A model generated the notes under the pieces. It saw nothing but the letters and a program-made list of their open reading frames with translations, made no database searches and was not told the origin of the DNA. Of a stretch of DNA of 64,000 nt, positions 57,170-64,000 are shown in pieces. The stretch spans positions 1-64,000 of the forward strand of contig CACZCK010000020.1 in NCBI GenBank assembly GCA_902779675.1, given 5' to 3'. Numbering within the stretch: the first letter of the stretch is position 1; every line of letters starts with the position of its first letter. A program made the translations under genes and the position numbers. The DNA is from an uncultured Coriobacteriaceae bacterium (lineage in GTDB: Bacteria > Actinomycetota > Coriobacteriia > Coriobacteriales > Atopobiaceae).

Positions 57170-57868
57170 CTACTTCCTGCGGCTTACGAGAAAGCCGCCC
57201 TCGTCCGTAGCCGTCTCCCATTCTGCTGCCATGGGGTTACGGCTTCCCACCACGAGGTAGTCGCACTTGTCGGCGTTGCCGCAGGTACCGCAGCGAATAA
57301 GCTGCCCGCCGATCTGCTCGATGCCAAAGAAGTCGCTGTTGCACATGAGCGGCAGCACATGCGTGAGGCCGTGGGCCTTGGCAAACTCGGCGACGGGACA
57401 TTGCGCAAAGTGGTAGCGAGAGGCGTGGTGCTCGCGGTCGTAGGGTTCGCTCACGTTGACAAAGCCCGCAGGCCACGTGGCAATATCTCGCCGGTCGCGC
57501 CTGCCCGAGCGTTGGAAGACCTTGTCTATGAGCCACATGTAGGACGCGTGGTTGAGGTCGATGACCTTCCCCAGGGTCACGAAGGGTCCCATGAACATGT
57601 TCTGGACAAAGCCCTGAAGCTCCGAGACGGGCGGCTGGTCGGGAAGCGCGGCGTAGAGGGCAAACACGAGCAGAGCGCCGTAGATGGCACGCGCGTGGCC
57701 GTTCTGCTTGCCTCCGTATTCGGGCGCCTCCGCGAGGTAGGACCCATAGTTTTGGGCGACGTCCTCCCAGATGGAAGCGGCTTCCTGTGCGCCGTAACGA
57801 TCCGCCAGCCACTTCTGCACTGGCTTGCGGTACGGATTGTCCGATAACGCGACGTGGTCCGCAGTCAT
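57170..57868 (-). CDS. L-2-amino-thiazoline-4-carboxylate hydrolase-like protein
   Basis: A 232-residue protein similar in pattern to the ATC-hydrolase family: an N-terminal helical part, ARYHFAQCPVAEFAKAHGLTHVLPLMCNSDFF with conserved Cys and the LCxxD-like CNSD, and late RCGTCGNADKCDYLV where the family has CDF. In Pseudomonas the family hydrolyses ATC during cysteine formation; members in anaerobes are uncharacterised. The ATG at 57868 has GGGGGAG. Confidence 0.55.
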   Translation of the reverse strand: MTADHVALSDNPYRKPVQKWLADRYGAQEAASIWEDVAQNYGSYLAEAPEYGGKQNGHARAIYGALLVFALYAALPDQPPVSELQGFVQNMFMGPFVTLGKVIDLNHASYMWLIDKVFQRSGRRDRRDIATWPAGFVNVSEPYDREHHASRYHFAQCPVAEFAKAHGLTHVLPLMCNSDFFGIEQIGGQLIRCGTCGNADKCDYLVVGSRNPMAAEWETATDEGGFLVSRRK

Positions 57869-57971
57869 AGGGTCACACTCCCCCGCATGCTCAAAGTTAT
57901 CCCGAGCTAATTGTAAGGCACAGGCGAGGTCGTCACGATGGGCGACACTCAGCCCCAGACCGACGTCCCGC

Positions 57972-58355
57972 TCAACCAAGCACGACGAGCACGATGCCCA
58001 GCACCACACAGGCAATGGCGAGCAGCGTATCCCTGCCAAGCTCGAAATGCTGCCACGTACCGTTGCTGTCGAGGTACAGCCGAAGGTGGCGGGTCTCACT
58101 CCCTACGTGCTCCGAGATCTCGGTCCACTCCTGCGTGTCGCCTTCCACGTCAAACCGATAGGTGTTCTCGTAGTAGGTCTCGTACTCCTTGGTCTTGCGA
58201 TCGAGTCGCTCGTTCTCCACGGTGTTGACCAGCGTTGCATCGACCTGCATCTTGTGCTCGGCGCCCAGATACGCCGCCACCGTGCGCCACAAGAGGAGCG
58301 ACAGTACCACGCCCACGGCCACAAGTGCCAACCCAAACGCCTTTTCTCTGTTCAT
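57972..58355 (-). CDS. Small membrane protein, DUF3592-like
   Basis: A 127-residue protein with a membrane helix at each end (LALVAVGVVLSLLLW near 9-23 and LLAIACVVLGIVLVVLG at the end). Between them lies an external Thr/Glu/Tyr-rich beta segment (VDATLVNTVENERLD, then NTYRFDVEGDTQEWTEI). This TM-beta-TM layout fits DUF3592-type proteins. Function unknown. Stands alone between the ATC-hydrolase-like and NERD genes. Confidence 0.6.
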   Translation of the reverse strand: MNREKAFGLALVAVGVVLSLLLWRTVAAYLGAEHKMQVDATLVNTVENERLDRKTKEYETYYENTYRFDVEGDTQEWTEISEHVGSETRHLRLYLDSNGTWQHFELGRDTLLAIACVVLGIVLVVLG

Positions 58356-58502
58356 GCCACCTCCGCCCGTCGGTAGCCAATGCGTGGGTCTGACAAGGCA
58401 AGGGTCCTCTTACCTGCGCAAAGTGTACAGGATTCGGCCAAACCTACGGAACGCTTCGTTCCTGCTAGACGGCGCACCGGCAGGACCAAGGGCAGCAGTA
58501 GG

Positions 58503-59531
58503 CTACAGCGTCACGATTCCCGGGCAGCGCGTGGTCCAGTATGTGCTGCAGCCCCAGAACTTTTCGCCCTTATGGGCTCCGTAGCGAGCGGTTCTGAGCT
58601 GCATGGGGCTGCCACAGACGGGACAGATGGGTGCTGCGTCCCGTGTCTGTGCGACGGGAGAAGAGGGCACTGCAGCGGACGCCCCAGCTTGTGCCGATGG
58701 CTTCGGAGAGGGGTCCTGATTCACAGCCTCGCGAACTCCCTGCACTTCTGTGAGCTTGGCCCCGTCCTGTGCGGTTGCGATGGCGTACTTTCCGGCAAGA
58801 TCGACCGAAACAGGCGCGCTCCGCTTGAGCCAGCCTTGGGCGTTGCGCTGCATCTGGGCGAACGACTCCCTGCCGTTTGCCTCGCGATTCGCTCGGTCAA
58901 GCTCCTTGATGCGCTCAACGAGCTGGTCGCATCGGATCACCTGTGCACGCACGTCATTCGGAGCGTTGCGCATAGAGATGACGGCCTTGTCGTTGGCGAG
59001 AACCACAAGCGATCGGAAATAGTTGTCGAGCGTCGCACCAAAAAGCCTGCTGAGCAGCTTGCAGTTCTCCGCCCTGATGATGGCCTTCATCAACTCCACG
59101 TGACGCGTGTTCTGCGTGACGGGTGAGTAGATGGCCTCGCGGCGCCTGCGGGAGCCGGTGCCAAAGGTCCTAACAAACGTGCCGTCGCGTTGGATCTCGA
59201 TGTCTCCCACGAGGTTCTTGCATTCGAGGACAAAGGCGTTGCACGGCGATATGACGAGGAAGTCGATCTGCGCCGAGTTCCCCTCGTGTTCCAGATTGAG
59301 GTCATGCAGGAAGACGAGTGGATAATGCGCGTTCTTGAGCTCGAACGCGACGCGCTTCTCGCCTGCGATGCCGCTCCTCGTGAGCGCGATGTCGCGTTCG
59401 AGACGCTCCAAGTCCCGCGACGATACGACGGACTGGAGCGCCTCCATCTTCTGCAGCACCAGCTCGCTATGGTAGGCGCCCTCGTTGAGGAAGACTGGTT
59501 CGTGCCTGCTGTCGAAGAGGCTTACGATCAT
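58503..59531 (-). CDS. NERD-domain nuclease-like protein with topoisomerase-type zinc finger
   Basis: A 342-residue protein. The NERD domain (about 54-165) has GIAGEKRVAFEL, D90 in AQIDFLVI and E103-C-K105 in FVLECKNLVGD, the PD-(D/E)xK-type catalytic residues. A Lys/Pro/Ala linker (about 260-298) leads to a C-terminal zinc finger (C303, C306, C328, C336; FWGCSTY), as in topoisomerase I tails. Proteins of this layout are thought to act on DNA, some near defence genes. A single gene, divergent from the small zinc-ribbon peptide gene. Confidence 0.82.
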   Translation of the reverse strand: MIVSLFDSRHEPVFLNEGAYHSELVLQKMEALQSVVSSRDLERLERDIALTRSGIAGEKRVAFELKNAHYPLVFLHDLNLEHEGNSAQIDFLVISPCNAFVLECKNLVGDIEIQRDGTFVRTFGTGSRRRREAIYSPVTQNTRHVELMKAIIRAENCKLLSRLFGATLDNYFRSLVVLANDKAVISMRNAPNDVRAQVIRCDQLVERIKELDRANREANGRESFAQMQRNAQGWLKRSAPVSVDLAGKYAIATAQDGAKLTEVQGVREAVNQDPSPKPSAQAGASAAVPSSPVAQTRDAAPICPVCGSPMQLRTARYGAHKGEKFWGCSTYWTTRCPGIVTL

Positions 59532-59729
59532 GAGGTGCGCTCCTGAGATCGTGCGAGGGGGCAGTTTTACTATATACGGAGTTTAGTTCAGGAAGGCGAG
59601 CTTGGTGAGCGCAGGGAGAGCTTTGCTGGTTCGGTAGCCTCTGCCCCATGTCAGCGTCCTTGCTGCCGAGTAGGAGCTCTGTGATGGAGATGGCGTCCGC
59701 CTCTGCTGTCGGATAACAACAATACCCCG

Positions 59730-59969
59730 ATGATTGACGTGAAGGGCATTGACGGCAAGAGTCCGGACGAGATTATAGAGCTGGCAAAGAGCATGGGCAT
59801 AGAGCTCACCGTCGCGCAGCTGGAGGAGATCTCCGGGGGCTCGGTCTGGAACCCTCACGATGCCTACGCCGACGGTTGCCCCAAGTGCGGCAGCCACGAT
59901 CTCCGATTCGGGAACGTTGGTCAGACAATGTGGTACACGTGCAAGAGCTGCCGCTATAAATGGTGCTGA
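59730..59969 (+). CDS. 79-residue peptide: double-glycine leader-like N-terminus plus zinc ribbon
   Basis: Residues 1-37 (SPDEIIELAKSMGIELT, then VAQLEEISGG) look like the Nif11/bacteriocin-type leader: amphipathic helix, LT-x-x-(Q/E)LE, and a GG site at 36-37. Residues 38-79 hold C50-P-K-C53 and C71-K-S-C74, a zinc ribbon with NVGQTMWYTCKSCRYKW like TFIIS-type ribbons, ending in a fifth Cys (C79). No purine-rich ribosome site precedes the ATG. No transporter, peptidase or modification enzyme is near, so it may be an orphan precursor or simply a small DNA/RNA-binding zinc ribbon. Confidence 0.6.
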   Translation: MIDVKGIDGKSPDEIIELAKSMGIELTVAQLEEISGGSVWNPHDAYADGCPKCGSHDLRFGNVGQTMWYTCKSCRYKWC

Positions 59970-60284
59970 GAGTGAGCTACCCCACCAAAATCCGCGGTAA
60001 TCTGCGACTCTGAAACAGGGGCGGCGTCAATCTCGAGACGGGCCTTCTCATCGACCGCAACGATAACCGAGGGCCAGACGAGGGCCCTCGGTCACGGTCC
60101 CCTCCTTGCGCTCTTCTCGGCATTCTAAGGCACGAGTGAGGTTTTGACGGTGGGTGACGCTTCACTAAGGCGATTGCTGTAGCTGATGGGGGCTTCTCAT
60201 GAGCTTGAATAGCTTGGATGAATGCTGGGCGTCAGACCACGTGAAGCAGCGCATGCAGGGGCTTGGAGAATCAAGCCCCCTTCC
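59970..60284. other. 315-base gap without a clear gene
   Basis: A hairpin CCGAGGGCC-AGACGA-GGGCCCTCGG lies near 60068-60093. On the minus strand an open stretch reads VAVDEKARLEIDAAPV and ITADFGGV but has no start codon, so it may be a gene remnant. The remainder shows nothing recognisable. Confidence 0.4.
60258..60279 (-). terminator. Hairpin after the macro-domain gene
   Basis: GGGGCTTG (60258-60265) pairs with CAAGCCCC (60272-60279) right after the stop at 60285. It lacks a U-run on the minus strand. Confidence 0.5.
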
Positions 60285-61115
60285 CTACTTTGCCTTGCCC
60301 TTTACGAGCGGCTCCACGGCATCAAGGACCTCGAGCACCTTACCGCCTTTACCATCCTTGCCCTCCTTGGGGATGGCAATCCTCGCGATGACGAACGCAA
60401 AGCCAAGGATTGCTTGCTGGTTCTCGGGCACTCGCAGCCATTCGACCGCCCCATCCAAGACCTTTTTGGGTAGTGGCTTCTTGTGCGGCAGCAACTTCTC
60501 GACCCCACGCCGCAGTGCGTTCTGACGCGCCTTTGCCTGATGGATCTTCTGGTCAAGGACGTGCATCTGGTCGATGGTCTCTTCGACCTCGTAGCCGAGC
60601 GCCTTCATCTTCTTCGTAACCGACGAATCGAAGGTAACGAGATACGCCAGGGACAGCTTGTTCTTAGGCTGGTACTGCTCGAGCGATTGGACGGCTATCT
60701 CTATCGCCGTATCTGGGTCGAAGCCGTTGTTGCCAGATGCGAGTAGCGGGAAGGCAATGCTCTCCATATCCATTTCGTCGGCAAGAAAGAGAGCCGAGGC
60801 ATATGCCTTACAAAGATCCTCGTAGCTCTTTGAGGGGTTGCCTTCGTCCCACCTAGGAACGATGGTGTGGAGAATGACCTTCGCGGGAAGGTCGAACGCG
60901 TGCGTCGGCACGGTCACCCCGGGGACGAGGCGCCTTCCCTCACTCTTAGCCTGCTCGAGCAGCGCTGAGCATTCCGCCTCGACCTCTTCGCGCCCGGCAG
61001 CCTCGAACAGCGCCATCGAGACGCCGGTGCCCATGCGGAGCATCCAGTTGGCAGGAAGGACCACTGCGTCAACTTGCACGGCGGAGATGTCGTTGCGGAT
61101 AACCTTGAAGTCCAT
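60285..61115 (-). CDS. Macro-domain protein
   Basis: A 276-residue protein. The macro domain (1-165) shows VDAVVLPANWMLRMGTGVSMALFEAAG, VILHTIVPRW and SIAFPLLASGNNGFD, the ADP-ribose pocket loops; the usual NAA(N) is replaced by LPAN. Residues 190-240 are a Lys/Arg/Gln-rich helix and about 245-262 a hydrophobic helix (AILGFAFVIARIAIP) that could touch the membrane. It probably binds or removes ADP-ribose or a related group. GGAGG precedes the ATG. Confidence 0.82.
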   Translation of the reverse strand: MDFKVIRNDISAVQVDAVVLPANWMLRMGTGVSMALFEAAGREEVEAECSALLEQAKSEGRRLVPGVTVPTHAFDLPAKVILHTIVPRWDEGNPSKSYEDLCKAYASALFLADEMDMESIAFPLLASGNNGFDPDTAIEIAVQSLEQYQPKNKLSLAYLVTFDSSVTKKMKALGYEVEETIDQMHVLDQKIHQAKARQNALRRGVEKLLPHKKPLPKKVLDGAVEWLRVPENQQAILGFAFVIARIAIPKEGKDGKGGKVLEVLDAVEPLVKGKAK

Positions 61116-61200
61116 AGGAAACCTCCATGTAGAGCTAAAAGGCTTGCAATAGATTGCATGCGCACCGACAAGTTGGGCATGGTTTGCTTTAATGCCGGAG

Positions 61201-62337
61201 CTATTCGTTTAGTGACAGAATACCCGCCTCAAAAGCGGTCGGCCATTGGAACCGCCGTTCTTTATCTGGGAACTTGACCATCACGTAAGAACCATCAATC
61301 GACACGATGACACCATTGCCAAAGGTTTTGTGGCTCACCCCACAGTCGACAGTAATACGTGAAATCTCTTCTTCGGTCAGTTTCTTGTAGTCAGTGTCAG
61401 GAGAGGTCTCAATAATAGGACGCTGGGGATAAGCGTCTTGATACAAACCAGTTTGATGATTTTGCTTGAAATCTGACCACATGTAACGGGCCACACTCGC
61501 ATTTGTGCTATTACGAGAACTCCGATGAGTTGACTTTCTTGATATGCCATCGGCAATAATGCCCCTGTCTCGCAAAATGCCCATATACTTCTCGCGATTA
61601 CCGCTATGCAGCACGTGTTTACCTCTTAATACCCCAAACGATCTTTCTGCAGTGGATATTTCGGCAACATACCACTCCCCAGCATCGGCAAGTATTCTGA
61701 GCATCCACTCTTTTTCGTTGCGCATCGCAAAACTACTGAATCCTCCCAGTTTGCCCTGCGAATCATAGTGCAGCTCACAACGGGGGCGCAGACTACGACC
61801 AGCTAAAGGAGGATCAATGCTGACGCAGATAGGAAGATTGCTGTTTCCGCTCACTGATACCTCTGCATATAGACTGTAGTCCATGTAAACAGACGGAAGC
61901 CCGTCAAACGGATCCAGCACTTTCGGTTGGTTCCCGACCGTATGGTGAGGAAATCTTGGAACCACCATCTGTGCCATACGCCAGAGCATTCCTGCATTGT
62001 TTTGATAATCAGCGCGGATTCTCTCGAGTGTCTTGCCATATGCAAAATAGTGGTCATAGAGAGTTGCTGAATCTGCTTCACGTGGAGTTGAATAAGACTC
62101 TATGAGGTGCACAACGCCCCTCTTATCGAATCCAGAGACAAAAGCCATTTCTTCAGGAACAATTAGATTCCAGGTTAGACGGTGTATCAGGTATTCCGAC
62201 TCTCCGACTGCACTAGGCGAGCCATTAATCCCAACTGCATTCTCAAACGACGCTATCGTCATGTCCTCGTCTAGGTACAAGTCCAGCGACTCATCCACAT
62301 AGCTCCACTCGTTGTATGACATGTCGTGATCTGCCAC
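61201..62337 (-). CDS. Unknown protein, 378 residues, AT-richer than its neighbours
   Basis: The reading frame starts with GTG at 62337 behind GGGAGG (an ATG five codons later is too far). It is rich in Tyr, Asp and Ser. The last 50 residues (SHKTFGNGVIVSIDGSYVMV, then PDKERRFQWPTAFEAGIL) form an SH3-like beta module often found at ends of DNA-repair or restriction-linked proteins. Base composition is clearly lower in GC than adjacent genes, suggesting recent transfer. It lies directly downstream of hsdR (same strand, 68-base gap) and may belong to that locus. No catalytic motif recognised. Confidence 0.65.
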   Translation of the reverse strand: MADHDMSYNEWSYVDESLDLYLDEDMTIASFENAVGINGSPSAVGESEYLIHRLTWNLIVPEEMAFVSGFDKRGVVHLIESYSTPREADSATLYDHYFAYGKTLERIRADYQNNAGMLWRMAQMVVPRFPHHTVGNQPKVLDPFDGLPSVYMDYSLYAEVSVSGNSNLPICVSIDPPLAGRSLRPRCELHYDSQGKLGGFSSFAMRNEKEWMLRILADAGEWYVAEISTAERSFGVLRGKHVLHSGNREKYMGILRDRGIIADGISRKSTHRSSRNSTNASVARYMWSDFKQNHQTGLYQDAYPQRPIIETSPDTDYKKLTEEEISRITVDCGVSHKTFGNGVIVSIDGSYVMVKFPDKERRFQWPTAFEAGILSLNE

Positions 62338-62405
62338 AATGCCTCCCAGAGTCTAACTATGCCATGGACGTCAAGCCGCCGACTGTTCCACCCCATTTCT
62401 TTGCC

Positions 62406-64000
62406 CTACGAGTCCAGATACTCCACCGACACCTGTGGTGCAATATCGTAGAAACGGTCAAAGTAAGCGCGAAGTCGCTCAATGGCACGGGCCTTTGATT
62501 CCGCGCGGCCCGCCCCCTTCTTCTTGCCGAAGCGAGACATGGGCTTGAGGATGCGCGTGACCTCGACGCCGTCCTCGCTGATGCCGCCCTCCTCGAAGGC
62601 ACGATCGACGAACGACCGCGTCTCGTCCGGCCTTAGGTTCTCCTCCTCGATGATGACCTGGAGTTCGTTGCTCATTTGCGTGAGCACGTACTTGCGCCAC
62701 TCGTCCGCGGCCTCCTGGCCCGCGCTCATCGTGGCGATGAAGTTCTCGATCAGGTCGCGCTTGTCTCGCAGCGCCAGGCTCGCGTTGATGGCGCGCTCGA
62801 TGTTTGCAACAATCTCCTTGTCCTGGCAGTTGTCGTCGTGGTACTTCTGCACGAGCTGGAGGATGTAGTCGATGTTGACCTCCACCTGCTTGACCAGCTC
62901 GACCTCGAACCGCAGGTCATCCACAATATCGGTCGCCTCGTGCTTCTGCTGGTCGCGCAGCTTTCGCCAGGTCTCGATGTAGCGCGACTGGTAGTCCTGC
63001 AACTCGCGGTCGGCCATGGGATCGTCCTCGGCGAACTGGTCCCAGGCAGTCAGCACGTTGCGCAGGCGCAGGATGGATCCGAAGGTCACGCAGAGGTCGC
63101 GCTGCGCCTCCTCACCGAGGGGCTCCGGCCACGCGCCAAGCGGGAACGCCTGTCGCAGGTGCGCCACCTTCTTCAGGTACTCCGTGAGATAGTCCCCGTA
63201 GGGCCTGAGCAGCACGACTCCGCCCGCCTCCCTGTCCCCGTACATGGACAGAGCCTCGTCCACCTCGTCGGAGAGGTTGCGGAAGCACACGATGTTGCCG
63301 AAGGTCTTGACGGAGTTGAGGATGCGGTTGGTGCGGCTGAACGCCTGCACGAGGCCGTGCATCCTGAGGTTCTTGTCCGCCCAGAGGGTGTTGAGCGTCG
63401 TGGCGTCGAAGCCCGTGAGGAACATGCCCACCACGATGAGCAGGTCGAGCTCGCGCTCCTTCATGCGGCGGCTCACGTCCTGGTAGTAGCCGTCGAACTT
63501 GTCGCCGTCGGTGGAGTAGGACGTGCCGAAGGTCTCGTTGTACTCGGCGATGGCCGCGTCGAGGTAGTCGCGGTCGGCCTGCTGGAGGTTGGAGGCGTCG
63601 GGCGCCTCGTCGGCGAGGATGCCGTCCGGCTCGTCGGCGTTTGCCGCGTAGGAGTAGATGAGGGCTACGCGCAGCCGCTCGCCGCCGCGCTCGTCCTGCA
63701 GCTCCCTCAGGGCTTTGTAGTAGGCCTTTGCTGCCGGTATCGACTCGGCCGCCAGTATGGAGTTGAATCCCATGACGCGCTTGTCCTTGAGCATGTAGGA
63801 GCTGCGGCGCTTGGTCTTCTGGTCGAAGTGGTCGAGCAGGTATTCCGCGTTGGCCCTTATGCGCCCGTAGCTCACGCGGGCGCCCTCGCGATCGATGTCG
63901 TAGACCTGCTCGTCCTTTATGTCGCCCGCCTTGACGGTGTTGCAGTACTCCACGCGGAAGGGCAGGACGTTGCCGTCGTTGATGGCGTCGACGATGGTGT
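62406..64000 (-). CDS. hsdR: Type I restriction enzyme HsdR, C-terminal part (partial)
   Basis: The frame is open to the right edge; about 531 residues of the C-terminal half are present. Helicase motif V/VI GMFLTGFDATTLNTLWADK and MHGLVQAFSRTNRIL mark the motor domain of type I restriction subunits, and VMGFNSILAAES and YSYAANADEPDG are typical HsdR segments. The long helical C-terminal part binds the methylase core. The N-terminal nuclease and the hsdM and hsdS genes should lie to the right, outside the window. Confidence 0.9.
   Translation of the reverse strand, partial: TIVDAINDGNVLPFRVEYCNTVKAGDIKDEQVYDIDREGARVSYGRIRANAEYLLDHFDQKTKRRSSYMLKDKRVMGFNSILAAESIPAAKAYYKALRELQDERGGERLRVALIYSYAANADEPDGILADEAPDASNLQQADRDYLDAAIAEYNETFGTSYSTDGDKFDGYYQDVSRRMKERELDLLIVVGMFLTGFDATTLNTLWADKNLRMHGLVQAFSRTNRILNSVKTFGNIVCFRNLSDEVDEALSMYGDREAGGVVLLRPYGDYLTEYLKKVAHLRQAFPLGAWPEPLGEEAQRDLCVTFGSILRLRNVLTAWDQFAEDDPMADRELQDYQSRYIETWRKLRDQQKHEATDIVDDLRFEVELVKQVEVNIDYILQLVQKYHDDNCQDKEIVANIERAINASLALRDKRDLIENFIATMSAGQEAADEWRKYVLTQMSNELQVIIEEENLRPDETRSFVDRAFEEGGISEDGVEVTRILKPMSRFGKKKGAGRAESKARAIERLRAYFDRFYDIAPQVSVEYLDS

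Noticed and set aside
60001-60110. Minus-strand open stretch reading VAVDEKARLEIDAAPV as a gene
   Set aside because: No start codon in frame after the preceding stop and no recognisable family; kept only as a note in the gap entry.

Overview
This is a GC-rich window from a Gram-positive actinobacterial-type genome, most likely class Coriobacteriia (Atopobiaceae/Olsenella-like). The genus is an inference. The evidence is a complete mraZ-to-divIVA division and wall cluster that lacks ftsA but has sepF, ylmG (YggT) and divIVA; 6-phospho-beta-glucosidases with a PTS EIIBC; a PPi-type phosphofructokinase; and a bacterial type-A RNase P RNA. I found no tRNA, rRNA, insertion sequence or CRISPR array.

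Left part (1-31 kb). The first 300 bases hold a tail of an AT-richer EamA transporter and a fragment of a phage terminase, so the window starts at the edge of a former mobile element. Then come a lipoprotein, two paralogous GH1 6-phospho-beta-glucosidases flanking a MalY/PatB beta-C-S lyase, and a VanY-type carboxypeptidase. Next is a Wzz / BY-kinase / PHP-phosphatase operon with no glycosyltransferases, followed by pfp. Housekeeping operons follow: yloU-fakA-recG-rsmD-coaD divergent from rpmB; a HAD-thiamine pyrophosphokinase fusion; fmdB-like; and priA-def-fmt-rsmB. After an amidohydrolase and a PTS EIIBC comes rnpB, and then a two-gene radical-SAM/DUF4130 DNA-metabolism unit whose promoter is flanked by two LexA-type boxes.

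Centre (31-54 kb), all on the minus strand. In transcription order: xerD, mraZ, rsmH, ftsL, ftsI, murF, mraY, murD, ftsW, murG, murC, murB, ftsQ, a 447-bp gap with a good promoter, then ftsZ, pgeF, yggS, sepF, proC, yggT, divIVA. pyrG lies upstream of xerD. Genes in the dcw part are mostly fused by ATGA, TGATG or TAATG overlaps. Four GTG-containing 10-bp direct repeats ahead of mraZ look like an MraZ operator.

Right part (54-64 kb), accessory. It carries a GNAT enzyme, an AbiEi/Vsr-like nuclease protein, a repeat-bearing intergenic region, TfoX-N and MmcQ/YjbR proteins, an ATC-hydrolase-like protein, a DUF3592-like membrane protein, and a NERD nuclease-like protein with a topoisomerase zinc finger. 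It also holds a 79-residue peptide that joins a double-glycine leader-like N-terminus to a zinc ribbon, a macro-domain protein, an AT-richer unknown gene, and the C-terminal part of a type I restriction HsdR that runs off the window. This mix resembles a defence and stress island.

Perfect or near-perfect palindromes sharing a G-run / NNACT / C-run core recur in several intergenic gaps and look like one dispersed repeat family.
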